A stretch of 40,261 nucleotides of DNA, from positions 1 to 40,261 of the forward strand of contig PAIY01000142.1 in the NCBI GenBank assembly GCA_002704825.1. The letters run 5' to 3'. This document shows positions 1-7,773 of this stretch, in pieces. This DNA comes from Phycisphaeraceae bacterium. Its GTDB lineage: Bacteria > Planctomycetota > Phycisphaerae > Phycisphaerales > Phycisphaeraceae. Numbering within the stretch: position 1 is the first letter of the stretch; every line of letters begins with the position of its first letter. The position numbers and the translations under genes are program-made. The notes beneath the pieces were generated by a model. The model ran no database searches. It saw nothing but the letters and a program-made list of their open reading frames with translations, and was not told the DNA's origin.

Positions 1-1
1 T

Positions 2-106
2 GTGTCGATTTGCATCGGCGATGCTCGCATCGCCTGCTTCAATCTCCTTGGCAATGATCCATTCGCTAGCGACAAAGACGCTACAGATGGATTGCGAACG
101 CTCTAA
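2..106 (+). CDS. Possible 3' end of an upstream gene, cut by the window edge
   Basis: One frame is open from the left edge to a TAA at 104-106 and reads as a plausible protein tail of about 34 residues (ending DGLRTL). No domain can be recognised in so short a piece. The neighbouring frame is also open for a while, so the call rests only on plausible composition. Sequence to the left of the window is needed. Confidence 0.25.
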   Translation: MSICIGDARIACFNLLGNDPFASDKDATDGLRTL

Positions 107-286
107 TTCAACGAACTGCAATAAAACAGCAATGAGATTTTCTCACAACCCGCCGGAATAAAACCGACATCAATATGACTATATGAGCGTCGTTGTTTTT
201 AACCTGATATCAAAATTCACAAGCATGACGCGCTCACGGGTGGTATCGTGTGTGGCGCGATCACTATGTAAACTTAGGGGTCACTT

Positions 287-2569
287 ATGTCAATCATCTC
301 ACGTTATACGCATTGGCTGCATACGCGCTGGCCGGCAGGCAAAGTCGAGAAAATGCCTACAGTCAATGATGACGGCTCAACCAATGTGCCAGGCATTTAT
401 GTCGTCGGCGATTTGACGGGGGTGCCGCTGCTCAAGTTTTCTGCCGACACCGGGGCGCGGGCGGTGACAACCATCACCCATGATCCCTCCTTTGCCAAAC
501 GTGATGTCTCTGACGGGAATGTGCGTGATATCCTCATCATCGGGGGCGGTGTCTCGGGTTATGCAGCAGCGATGCAAGCGAAAAAACAGGGCTTACGTTT
601 TGAACTGCTTGAAGCGGCTCAACCTTTTGCGACCATCGAAAACTTCCCCAAAGCCAAGCCGATTTACACCTATCCAACCGACATGACACCTGCAGGTGAT
701 CTGCAATTTAACGCCAAGTCCGACATCAAGGAAGGCCTGCTCGAAGACCTGCATCAACAGGTTCAACAAGCCGGGATCGAGCCGACGATCGCCAAGGTTG
801 ATGCAGTCAAACGCGTAGGCAAACTGCTCCAGGTGCATGTCAAAGACGATGTGATCAAAGCCCATCGCGTGATCATTGCCATCGGTCGCAGTGGCAACTA
901 TCGCAAGCTTAATGTCCCCGGCGAAGAACTTTCGCATAAGGTCACCAACCGCCTGCATGACCCCAAGGCCTATGCCAATCAGAATGTACTCGTTGTCGGT
1001 GGCGGTGATAGTGCCCTGGAAGCTGCCATCGCTTTGGCTGAAAAAGATGCGCATGTCACACTCAGTTACCGCAAGCCTGAGTTCTCGCGCCCCAAGCCTG
1101 AGAACGTTGAAAAACTCAACCATCTCCAATCCCAGAACAAACTCAAATTGGAGATGGCAAGTAACGTCAAAGCCATCACCGAAAACAATGTCACCCTCAT
1201 CAATCAGGATAAGCAGGAGATCACCTTCGACAACGATGCGGTCTTCACGCTCATCGGCCGAGAAGCCCCGCTGGACTTCTTCCGCAAGTCCGGCATTCAC
1301 ATCAACGGTGACCGCAATGCCAAATGGTGGGTGAGTCTGATTGCAGTGTTAGCGATTTTTACTTTCATTTATCACTGGAAAAAACCGGGTGTCTGGCTTC
1401 CCATCGGTGACTGGTTTGCGCAGAAGCAATGGTTCCCGTATCAGGTGCCCCAATGGATGACGGGGATCAGTGACGTGTTTGCGGACCCCTCGCATTTACT
1501 GGGGACACTCAATAATTCGCTGGCTTCACCGGGGTTTTACTATTCGACGTTGTACTGCGTGGTGATGTTGATCTTCGGTATCCGTCGGATCAAACGTCGC
1601 AAGACGCCATACGTGACCATGCAGACGTGGACCCTTATCACGGTGCAATGGATACCGCTATTTATCCTGCCTTACATACTCCTGCCCTGGATGGGTAACA
1701 ACGGTATGTTCGATTCAGGCGTATTGGGTTGGCTTGCTGATCAGCTTTTCCCGCGTGTGGATTGGGACCCCAACGGTCGTGCGTATTACCATGCCTTTGG
1801 TTTTATTCTCGCCTGGCCGCTGTTTGTCTGGAATGTGTTCACCGAGCAGCCGATGTGGTTGTGGCTGTTCATCAGTCTGATCCAGACGTTCGTCATTATC
1901 CCGCTGATGGTGTGGCGATGGGGCAAGGGTGCATACTGCGGCTGGATCTGCTCCTGCGGTGGGATGGCCGAGACGCTCGGTGATACCCATCGTCAGAAAA
2001 TGCCTCACGGTCCCTTCTGGAATAAGCTGAACATGATCGGCCAAGTGTTTTTAGCGATCTGTATTTTCCTGCTGGTGACGCGCGTATTCTCATGGGTCTG
2101 GCCCGGCAGTTTCGTCGGCACAACCTACAAGGCGGTCCTCAAAGGCATCCCCGGTTTGAACTATGCCTGGTTAATTGACCTGCTCTTTGCAGGCATCATC
2201 GGCTTTGGTTTGTACTTCCATTTTTCAGGTCGCGTCTGGTGTCGCTTTGCCTGCCCGCTTGCTGCATTGATGCATATCTATGCCCGCTTTTCACAGTTCC
2301 GCATCATCGCTGAAAAAAGTAAATGTATCAGCTGCAATGTCTGCACATCGGTCTGCCACCAGGGGATTGACATCATGAACTTTGCCAACAAGGGCAATCA
2401 CATGGAAGACCCCGAGTGCGTGCGCTGCAGTGCCTGTGTGCAGAGTTGCCCCACCGGTGTGCTGACCTTTGGGCGTGTGGATAAGCAGGGCACGGTCATT
2501 GCCACCGACAAGCTTGCTGCATCCCGCGTGCAGATGGCGGAGTTAACCGTCGGCGGCCGAGCAATCTGA
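287..2569 (+). CDS. Flavin-dependent pyridine-nucleotide oxidoreductase fused to a NapH/CcoG-like membrane polyferredoxin
   Basis: This 760-residue protein joins a thioredoxin-reductase-like flavoprotein to a membrane iron-sulfur module. The FAD-binding GGGVSG is at residues 86-91, and a second dinucleotide fold (VVGGGDSALEAA) starts near 235. Several transmembrane segments follow from about 345. They carry a CxxxC-type WICSCGG motif and a second WCRFACP motif. Two 4Fe-4S clusters follow (CISCNVCTSVC near 680, CVRCSACVQSC near 710). The expected role is electron transfer between NAD(P)H and a membrane or periplasmic acceptor; the partner is unknown. Oddly, the 'GIYVVGD' flavin motif, normally at the C-terminal end of such domains, sits at residues 37-42, ahead of the first nucleotide fold. 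The start is supported by AGGGG about 10 bases upstream. The NapG-like ferredoxin at 36.4-37.2 kb is a distant possible partner. Confidence 0.8.
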   Translation: MSIISRYTHWLHTRWPAGKVEKMPTVNDDGSTNVPGIYVVGDLTGVPLLKFSADTGARAVTTITHDPSFAKRDVSDGNVRDILIIGGGVSGYAAAMQAKKQGLRFELLEAAQPFATIENFPKAKPIYTYPTDMTPAGDLQFNAKSDIKEGLLEDLHQQVQQAGIEPTIAKVDAVKRVGKLLQVHVKDDVIKAHRVIIAIGRSGNYRKLNVPGEELSHKVTNRLHDPKAYANQNVLVVGGGDSALEAAIALAEKDAHVTLSYRKPEFSRPKPENVEKLNHLQSQNKLKLEMASNVKAITENNVTLINQDKQEITFDNDAVFTLIGREAPLDFFRKSGIHINGDRNAKWWVSLIAVLAIFTFIYHWKKPGVWLPIGDWFAQKQWFPYQVPQWMTGISDVFADPSHLLGTLNNSLASPGFYYSTLYCVVMLIFGIRRIKRRKTPYVTMQTWTLITVQWIPLFILPYILLPWMGNNGMFDSGVLGWLADQLFPRVDWDPNGRAYYHAFGFILAWPLFVWNVFTEQPMWLWLFISLIQTFVIIPLMVWRWGKGAYCGWICSCGGMAETLGDTHRQKMPHGPFWNKLNMIGQVFLAICIFLLVTRVFSWVWPGSFVGTTYKAVLKGIPGLNYAWLIDLLFAGIIGFGLYFHFSGRVWCRFACPLAALMHIYARFSQFRIIAEKSKCISCNVCTSVCHQGIDIMNFANKGNHMEDPECVRCSACVQSCPTGVLTFGRVDKQGTVIATDKLAASRVQMAELTVGGRAI

Positions 2570-2665
2570 CGTCCGTTTAATAGTTATTCATTGTTGTTTG
2601 ATATTTATAATTGATACTTAATTGGTTGTTTGAAAACAATGGTGTTAAGCATTTAAATTGTCTTC

Positions 2666-2735
2666 ACCACAGAGTCACAGAGACTCTAACGAAATAAACT
2701 CTGTCTTGAACTCTGTGTCTCTGTGCCTCTGTGGT
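2666..2735. repeat. Inverted repeat of the ACCACAGAG...CACAGAG type
   Basis: Arms at 2666-2684 and 2717-2735 are reverse complements with one central mismatch (ACCACAGAG-CACAGAGAC against GTCTCTGTG-CTCTGTGGT). A related arm lies at 16506-16526 and a diverged opposite arm at 17068-17097. This is a dispersed intergenic repeat, not a gene. Confidence 0.8.
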
Positions 2736-2793
2736 AAAGACGTTTGAGCAACACCATGCCAAACCTTCACTCCAAGTCCACAGGAGTATTCGC

Positions 2794-4089
2794 ATGTCTG
2801 AACATTCCCTATTCGAAGATGCCATCAAACAGTTGGATCAAGCAGGCGAGCTGGCCAAGGTTGATCCTGAAGTCCTCGCCCGACTGCGTCACCCCAAAGC
2901 CATCATGCAGGTGAGTATTCCCGTACGCATGGATGACGGGACGTTACAGGTGTTCGAAGGCTACCGCGTGCAGCATGACAGTACGCGTGGTCCGACCAAA
3001 GGCGGTATCCGCTATCACCCCGATGTCTCGCTGGATGAAGTCAAAGCGCTGGCCTTCTGGATGACCTGCAAGTGTGCGGTCGTCGACATTCCCTACGGCG
3101 GTGCCAAAGGCGGGATCATCGTCAATCCCAAGGACCTGTCGCGCATGGAGCTTGAAAAACTCTCGCGTGGCTTTGTCGATCGCATGGCAGATTTCATCGG
3201 CCCCGACACCGACATCCCCGCGCCGGATGTCTATACCAATGCCATGATCATGGGCTGGATGATGAACGAATATTCCAATATCCAGCGTAAAAGCACCCCC
3301 GCGGTTATCACCGGCAAACCCATCGCGTTAGGTGGTTCACTGGGGCGTGATGATGCCACCGGCCGTGGTGCGTATTACTGCATCAAGGAACTCGAACGCA
3401 AACGCAAATGGGAACCCACGCAGATCACTGTCGCGGTGCAGGGCTTTGGTAATGCCGGCCAACATGTTGCCCGACTGCTTCATGCTGATGGCTATCGCAT
3501 TGTTGCGGTCAGTGACTCACGTGGTGCGATCTATCGCGAAGAAGGTTTCGATATTCCCAGCCTGATCAAGTTCAAAAATGAATCGCGGCAACTCAAAGCG
3601 GTTTACTGTGAAGGCTCGGTCTGTGAACTCGTTGAATCGCAGAACATCACCAACGAAGCGTTGCTTGAGTTGGATGTGGATTTACTGATCCCCGCAGCAT
3701 TGGAAAACCAGATCACCCTCGACAATGCCAAAGACATCAAAGCGCAGGTCATTGTCGAGGTGGCCAACGGCCCGGTGAGCAGTGATGCCAATAAAGTGCT
3801 CATAGAGAAGCATAAACTCATCGTCCCTGATATTCTCGCCAACGCCGGTGGCGTGACGGTGAGTTACTTTGAATGGGTTCAGAACCGCGCAGGATTTTAC
3901 TGGACCGTGGACGAAGTGCATCATCGTCTGCAGGCCATCATGTCGCGGTCGTTTGGCGAGGTTTACGACATCATGGATGAACATCTCACCGACATGCGCA
4001 CCGCTGCTTACACGTTAGCCATCAAGCGCATCGGCGATGCAATCTCCGCAGGTGGTACGCGACAGTATTTCAACGGCGATCAAAAGTGA
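2794..4089 (+). CDS. gdhA: Glu/Leu/Phe/Val dehydrogenase family protein, probably glutamate dehydrogenase
   Basis: The 431-residue product matches amino-acid dehydrogenases that interconvert glutamate and 2-oxoglutarate plus ammonia with NAD(P)H. Visible motifs are the substrate region QHDSTRGPTKGGIRYHP, the catalytic-lysine segment PYGGAKGGI, the nucleotide fold VAVQGFGNAGQ, and PAALENQI. Length is normal for the hexameric 45-50 kDa class. The ATG at 2794 is chosen because AGGAG at 2782-2786 precedes it; the open frame runs further upstream, but into the inverted repeat. A terminator follows at 4160-4206, so it appears monocistronic. Whether it prefers glutamate or a branched substrate cannot be told from motifs alone. 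Confidence 0.9.
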   Translation: MSEHSLFEDAIKQLDQAGELAKVDPEVLARLRHPKAIMQVSIPVRMDDGTLQVFEGYRVQHDSTRGPTKGGIRYHPDVSLDEVKALAFWMTCKCAVVDIPYGGAKGGIIVNPKDLSRMELEKLSRGFVDRMADFIGPDTDIPAPDVYTNAMIMGWMMNEYSNIQRKSTPAVITGKPIALGGSLGRDDATGRGAYYCIKELERKRKWEPTQITVAVQGFGNAGQHVARLLHADGYRIVAVSDSRGAIYREEGFDIPSLIKFKNESRQLKAVYCEGSVCELVESQNITNEALLELDVDLLIPAALENQITLDNAKDIKAQVIVEVANGPVSSDANKVLIEKHKLIVPDILANAGGVTVSYFEWVQNRAGFYWTVDEVHHRLQAIMSRSFGEVYDIMDEHLTDMRTAAYTLAIKRIGDAISAGGTRQYFNGDQK

Positions 4090-4130
4090 TGATCACCAAA
4101 CGATATCATTGAAGATCAACCCATTTAGCC

Positions 4131-4146
4131 GCATCGCTTGCGATGC
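4131..4146. repeat. Short palindrome with CGCTTGCG core
   Basis: GCATCGCTTGCGATGC is a perfect palindrome just after the dehydrogenase gene. The reverse complement of the palindrome at 15686-15701 has the same CGCTTGCG core with different but still complementary arms. Confidence 0.5.
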
Positions 4147-4159
4147 GCTTCAACCAACC

Positions 4160-4206
4160 AACGCACGTGATGGCTTGCACGCTGATCACGTGCGTTGATC
4201 TTTTTT
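4160..4206 (+). terminator. Rho-independent terminator after the dehydrogenase gene
   Basis: A perfect 12-bp stem (AACGCACGTGAT at 4160-4171, ATCACGTGCGTT at 4185-4196) is followed by GATCTTTTTT. It separates the dehydrogenase from the pseudopilin array. Confidence 0.85.
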
Positions 4207-4488
4207 AATTGAACCGCAATTTTTCATGTAGGATCACGCACATTGCAGATATAATGGTTAACAGCAACGTATCAGAAAGAGAGAGCTGATACGTGAGCTG
4301 ACAGCCAAACTTCCACGGGATCGCAATGATCCATAGGGGGCCATTCATTCATGCCCGCAATCGTCGCGGGAATCCATTTGATTCATATCGAGACAGATGT
4401 GGCCATGCAACAGGCGCGTTGTCTGTATGTTGATTGGGAAGATCAACGATTGCAGTGTTCACATCGCATGGAAGAGAGAGGAAATCCC
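4207..4488 (+). other. Structured leader region upstream of the pseudopilin array
   Basis: This gene-free stretch holds a candidate promoter (4250-4255) and then three hairpins in a row: a 9-bp stem at 4267-4275/4286-4294, GGATC/GATCC at 4318-4332, and CCCGC/GCGGG at 4354-4370. The open frame runs back to an ATG at 4351, but that extension has no prepilin character. The stretch is therefore read as untranslated leader. Confidence 0.45.
4250..4255 (+). promoter_or_regulatory. Candidate -10 element for the pseudopilin array
   Basis: A perfect TATAAT lies about 230 bases before the first pseudopilin start and just after the previous terminator. No good -35 hexamer is visible at 16-18 bases, so the call rests on the -10 match and position. 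Confidence 0.4.
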
Positions 4489-5220
4489 ATGTCTCAACAT
4501 TCTTATTGTCGTATTGGTTCCGACTGCAATCCGCGCGCCTTTACCATGGTTGATTTACTGGTGGTGATGGTGATTCTGATGGGCTTGCTTTTGCTGGGGG
4601 TGGCCTTGCCGGAATTAGGTGGCAGACGTCGACCTGCCAGACAAATGCAAAACTCCACACAAATCCGAGGCATCCATTCTGCCTTGGTGCTATTCTCGCA
4701 AGGCAATAACACCTACTATCCCGGGTTTGATGTCTATGGCAAACCGCTTGGAGATTCGTCCGTTGAATTTCGTTTCAAGGAACTGCATGATGACAACTAC
4801 TTCACCGGCGAATACATGATCGCGCCGAATGAAACCAAGACCGTATTATCACAAACAGGCGTCATGCCGACGGCAGAGAATTTCTCCTATGCCATGCTGA
4901 ATCTCAGTGTGAATGATTCACAACGCATTAACGAATGGCGGGATACCTGCAACTCCGAAGCAGTCGTCATCTCAGATCGCGCAATTGCCAACGGCAAAGA
5001 CGGTGCAATCAAGTCCATACATACACAACCATCCAAAGATGTCACCGAATGGCGCGGTGCAATGGGCTTTAACGACAACCACGTCACCTTCGAAGCTTCA
5101 CACGATCAAATCGACACACAGTACGGTGACGAGACATTTGAAAATGACAATCTTTTCGACACTCAAGGCGCATCGCTGATCTACTCCGGCAATGACAAGA
5201 TCATTGACCCGGGCAAGTGA
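4489..5220 (+). CDS. Pseudopilin-like protein, copy 1 of a tandem array
   Basis: The 243-residue product has a type IV prepilin leader: a 17-residue basic start, then FTMVDLLVVMVILMGLLLLG. Position -1 is Ala rather than the usual Gly, and the position-5 acidic residue is Asp rather than Glu. The body carries GIHSALVLFSQGNNTYYPG, DDNYFTGEY, SNSEAVVISDRAI and a C-terminal FNDNHVTFEA that resembles the 'DGHV' motif of planctomycete pseudopilins. It should sit in the inner membrane or a pseudopilus-like structure after cleavage by prepilin peptidase. The ATG at 4489 follows GAGAGAGGAAA; an ATG at 4351 in the same frame would bury the leader and is rejected. It is first of four paralogues on the same strand. 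Confidence 0.8.
   Translation: MSQHSYCRIGSDCNPRAFTMVDLLVVMVILMGLLLLGVALPELGGRRRPARQMQNSTQIRGIHSALVLFSQGNNTYYPGFDVYGKPLGDSSVEFRFKELHDDNYFTGEYMIAPNETKTVLSQTGVMPTAENFSYAMLNLSVNDSQRINEWRDTCNSEAVVISDRAIANGKDGAIKSIHTQPSKDVTEWRGAMGFNDNHVTFEASHDQIDTQYGDETFENDNLFDTQGASLIYSGNDKIIDPGK
5164..5218 (+). repeat. 55-nt identical tract, copy A (3' end of pseudopilin 1)
   Basis: These 55 bases are identical to 5928-5982, the 3' end of the next paralogue, although the rest of the two genes differs at many positions including synonymous ones. The tract encodes QGASLIYSGNDKIIDPGK. Confidence 0.9.
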
Positions 5221-5288
5221 TTCTTGCCTTACCAGTTTCGTTCCATTATTTCCTGTTTATATCAAACACCCTTGAATTGAGGTGAAAA

Positions 5289-5984
5289 ATGTCATATCGC
5301 ATACGTGGTTTTTCATTAGTAGATAGTCTAGTTGTTTTGGTGGTAGTGATGATTGGGATCGCATTGTCGATGGTGGTGATGAAACATCAACGCCGAGAAC
5401 ACCGACATCCTCGTCAAAGCTCGCAACTCCGTGGTATTCATTCTGCGCTGGTATTATTCTCTCAAGGTAACAATACATACTATCCCGGATTTAATACGCT
5501 GGGTAAGACTGATGGTGATATCACTGTGGAAGGTCGATTCAAGGCGTTACTGGATGATAATTACTTTACCGGTGAGTACATCATCAGCCCCAGTGAAACC
5601 AAGACGGCTTTGACACAAATGGGCGTCATGCCGACCACTGCAAATTACTCTTATGCCTTGCTCAACCTGGCTGACGAATCCTCCCCACGCATGGCAGAGT
5701 GGCGGGATACATCCAACTCCGAATCTGTGGTCGTCTCCGATCGTGCGATTACCAATGGCAAAGAGGGTGCGATACGATCTGTTCACACCAATCCCCGCAA
5801 AGACCAAACCCAATGGCACGGGGAAGTTGCGTACAACGATAACCATGTCACTTTCGAAGCCACACATGACCGGCTTGATACGCAGTATGGTGATGCGTCA
5901 TTTGTGCATGACAATCTATTCGATACCCAAGGCGCATCGCTGATCTACTCCGGCAATGACAAGATCATTGACCCGGGCAAGTAG
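5289..5984 (+). CDS. Pseudopilin-like protein, copy 2 of a tandem array
   Basis: This 231-residue paralogue has a short 7-residue leader ending in Gly and then FSLVDSLVVLVVVMIGIALS, with Asp at position 5 where prepilins normally have Glu. The body follows copy 1 closely (IHSALVLFSQGNNTYYPGF, DDNYFTGEYIISPSETKTAL, EWRDTSNSE, YNDNHVTFEATHD). A GAGGTG ribosome binding site lies at 5279-5284. The 5' flank (ATCAAACACC, then TTGAGGTGAAA before the ATG) is nearly repeated ahead of copy 3, so the duplicated unit included the translation start region. The last 55 bases before the stop are identical to copy 1. Function beyond 'pseudopilin-like' is unknown. Confidence 0.8.
   Translation: MSYRIRGFSLVDSLVVLVVVMIGIALSMVVMKHQRREHRHPRQSSQLRGIHSALVLFSQGNNTYYPGFNTLGKTDGDITVEGRFKALLDDNYFTGEYIISPSETKTALTQMGVMPTTANYSYALLNLADESSPRMAEWRDTSNSESVVVSDRAITNGKEGAIRSVHTNPRKDQTQWHGEVAYNDNHVTFEATHDRLDTQYGDASFVHDNLFDTQGASLIYSGNDKIIDPGK
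5928..5982 (+). repeat. 55-nt identical tract, copy B (3' end of pseudopilin 2)
   Basis: Identical to 5164-5218. The identity ends at the stop codons, which differ (TGA and TAG), so this is a local tract rather than a whole-gene duplication. Confidence 0.9.
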
Positions 5985-6048
5985 CTAAGTTTATTGCTGT
6001 TATTTGAGATTAAATTCAATATCAAACACCTGAGATTTGAGGTGAAAT

Positions 6049-6777
6049 ATGATTTCAAGAACACGTGGATTTACATACGTTGAATTGATTGTCGTGCTGG
6101 CATTGGTTGCTCTTGGGATCGTACTGGTTCTGCCTGCATTGGGTGGAAGGCGATGTACCTCTTCAAGGTCAATGCAAAACGCAACCCAACTTCGTGGTAT
6201 TCACAGTGGTTTAGTACTGTATGCTCAGGACAACAAGTCTTATTACCCCGGTTATGCATCCAATGGCAAGCGAATGGCAGACTACGCCGTGGAGTATCGT
6301 TTCCAGTTGATGCTTGATGATAACTATTTTACCGGTGAATACATCATCAGTCCGTCGGAGACCAAAACCGCCTTGGCGCAAACCGGTATCCGGCCGACTA
6401 CTGAAAATTATTCCTATGCCATGTTGAGCTTATCGAACGAAAACAGTCCCCGAAATGATGACTGGCAGGACTCGAGCGGAAGTGAGGCAGTCGTTCTGTC
6501 CGACCGGGCTGTCCTTGGAAAACGAAAGGATGGCAAGCGGGTTCTCAGCAGCGTTCAGACTTCATACACGCCTCAAACAACACGACCGTGGGAAGGTACG
6601 GTTGTTTATAATGACAATCACGTTGAGCGGATCAAGTCGCATATCCTGCCTTTGACAGCTTATGGTTGGGCAGAAAATCGGGAAGGCTATGTCGATGATA
6701 ATCTCTTTGATACGATCGGTGCGTCGATGGTCTATCGTGGCAAAGACAGCATTGTGGATCAGGAGATGATGCAATGA
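6049..6777 (+). CDS. Pseudopilin-like protein, copy 3 of a tandem array
   Basis: The 242-residue product has the most classical leader of the array: MISRTRG, then FTYVELIVVLALVALGIVLV, with Gly at -1 and Glu at position 5. It keeps GIHSGLVLYAQDNKSYYPGY, DDNYFTGEYIISPSETKTAL and YNDNHV, but diverges after that motif (no FEATHDxxDTQYGD) and has a longer segment between SDRAV and the NDNHV motif. GAGGTGAAAT precedes the ATG at 6049. Its stop overlaps the start of copy 4 by four bases (ATGA), which implies translational coupling. Confidence 0.8.
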   Translation: MISRTRGFTYVELIVVLALVALGIVLVLPALGGRRCTSSRSMQNATQLRGIHSGLVLYAQDNKSYYPGYASNGKRMADYAVEYRFQLMLDDNYFTGEYIISPSETKTALAQTGIRPTTENYSYAMLSLSNENSPRNDDWQDSSGSEAVVLSDRAVLGKRKDGKRVLSSVQTSYTPQTTRPWEGTVVYNDNHVERIKSHILPLTAYGWAENREGYVDDNLFDTIGASMVYRGKDSIVDQEMMQ

Positions 6778-7469
6778 TACGAAAATCACTTGCCTTTACG
6801 CTTATCGAATTACTTTGTGTATGTTGTTGTCTGGTTTTAGTGCTGGCGATTATGCTTGTTGCAATACAAAAACGTTCGCCCAGTAGAAGTCAGATGCTCA
6901 ATTCAGTGATTTTACGTTCTGTACACACGGCTTTGATTTTATATTCTCAAGGTAATGCAGGTTACTTCCCGGGGATGGATGACCGTGGAAATTTACTTCC
7001 GGATAGCAGTGTGGAACATCGCTATCAGATCATTCTCGAGAACGAGTATATAACTTCTAAAGATTTGATCAGCCCTGATGAGACAGTGGATAAGTATCTG
7101 TGGAAAGCGGGGCGTGTTACAACTGACATGTATTCATTTTCATTACTTAATTTATCAGATATAAAGTCAGTCCGTCTTAATGAATGGCGGGATACGTCTA
7201 ACTCTGAAGCAGCTGTGGCATGCAATCGAGCAATTGCCAATGGTGCGAATCATGCGATCCGGGGAATACACACTCAGCCGGACATTGGGCGGACAGAATG
7301 GCGTGGGAGTATTGCATTTAATGATAACCATGTCACCTTTGAAGCAACACACGATCAATTGGATACGGTGTACTGTGAGGAATCGTTTGAAAATGACAAT
7401 CTCTTTGACACCGTCGGTGCGTCGATGGTGTATGAGGGTGTCAACAAGATCGTCGATTCTGGAAAATGA
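6774..7469 (+). CDS. Pseudopilin-like protein, copy 4 of a tandem array
   Basis: The 231-residue product starts MIRKSLA, then FTLIELLCVCCCLVLVLAIMLV. The acidic position 5 is Glu as usual, but -1 is Ala. The hydrophobic stretch has four cysteines (CVCCC), unlike its siblings. Conserved parts are HTALILYSQGNAGYFPGM, EWRDTSNSEAAV, IHTQPD and FNDNHVTFEATHDQLDT. The DDNYFTGEY segment is changed to ENEYITSKD. It overlaps copy 3 by four bases and is followed by a terminator-like hairpin, so it closes the array. Confidence 0.8.
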   Translation: MIRKSLAFTLIELLCVCCCLVLVLAIMLVAIQKRSPSRSQMLNSVILRSVHTALILYSQGNAGYFPGMDDRGNLLPDSSVEHRYQIILENEYITSKDLISPDETVDKYLWKAGRVTTDMYSFSLLNLSDIKSVRLNEWRDTSNSEAAVACNRAIANGANHAIRGIHTQPDIGRTEWRGSIAFNDNHVTFEATHDQLDTVYCEESFENDNLFDTVGASMVYEGVNKIVDSGK

Positions 7470-7534
7470 GTTGACACGTGCAGACGCGCGAACTGTAAGC
7501 TCGCGGCTCTTGAAAAATCTGTCAACCGATAAAC

Positions 7535-7571
7535 AAAACAAGCACGCAAATTAATCTCGCGTACTTGTTTT
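7535..7571 (+). terminator. Terminator-like hairpin after the pseudopilin array
   Basis: AAAACAAGCACGC (7535-7547) pairs with GCGTACTTGTTTT (7559-7571) with one mismatch in 13. The 3' arm ends in a T-rich run, so it can act on the plus strand after copy 4. Confidence 0.65.
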
Positions 7572-7612
7572 GATATTCAATATAGCAATTTGCATCAACA
7601 ATCGCCCAATTC

Positions 7613-7697
7613 CGTCACTCCCGCGCAGGCGGGAGTCCAGTGAAATTTGCAAGTATCAACGACATACCACTGGATTCCCGCCTGCGTGGGAATGACG
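7613..7697. repeat. Inverted repeat of the CACTGGATTCCCGCC...GGGAATGACG type
   Basis: Arms at 7613-7641 (GTCACTCCCGCGCAGGCGGG, then AGTCCAGTG) and 7668-7697 (CACTGGATTCCCGCCTGCGT, then GGGAATGACG) are near-complementary around a short spacer. Each arm also contains its own small hairpin. Similar sequences are widespread dispersed repeats in many bacteria. It lies between the pseudopilin terminator and the end of valS and makes up most of this gene-free gap. Confidence 0.8.
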
Positions 7698-7773
7698 AAT
7701 CGAATTTCTGTATGGCGATTAATGACGCGATCTGCTCTAGCCGCATGCATACTTGCATGCGCGTCTTTATGAT

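Noticed and set aside
4295-4375. Cyclic-di-GMP (GEMM) or cobalamin riboswitch in the pseudopilin leader
   Set aside because: CCAAAC and GATCGCAA recall parts of the GEMM consensus, but the spacing, the first hairpin and the GGGACGCAAAGCC block do not fit. No cobalamin box was found.
4351-4488. N-terminal extension of pseudopilin copy 1
   Set aside because: The frame is open, but it would put 46 unrelated residues before the prepilin leader. The ATG at 4489 has its own ribosome binding site and gives the expected leader.
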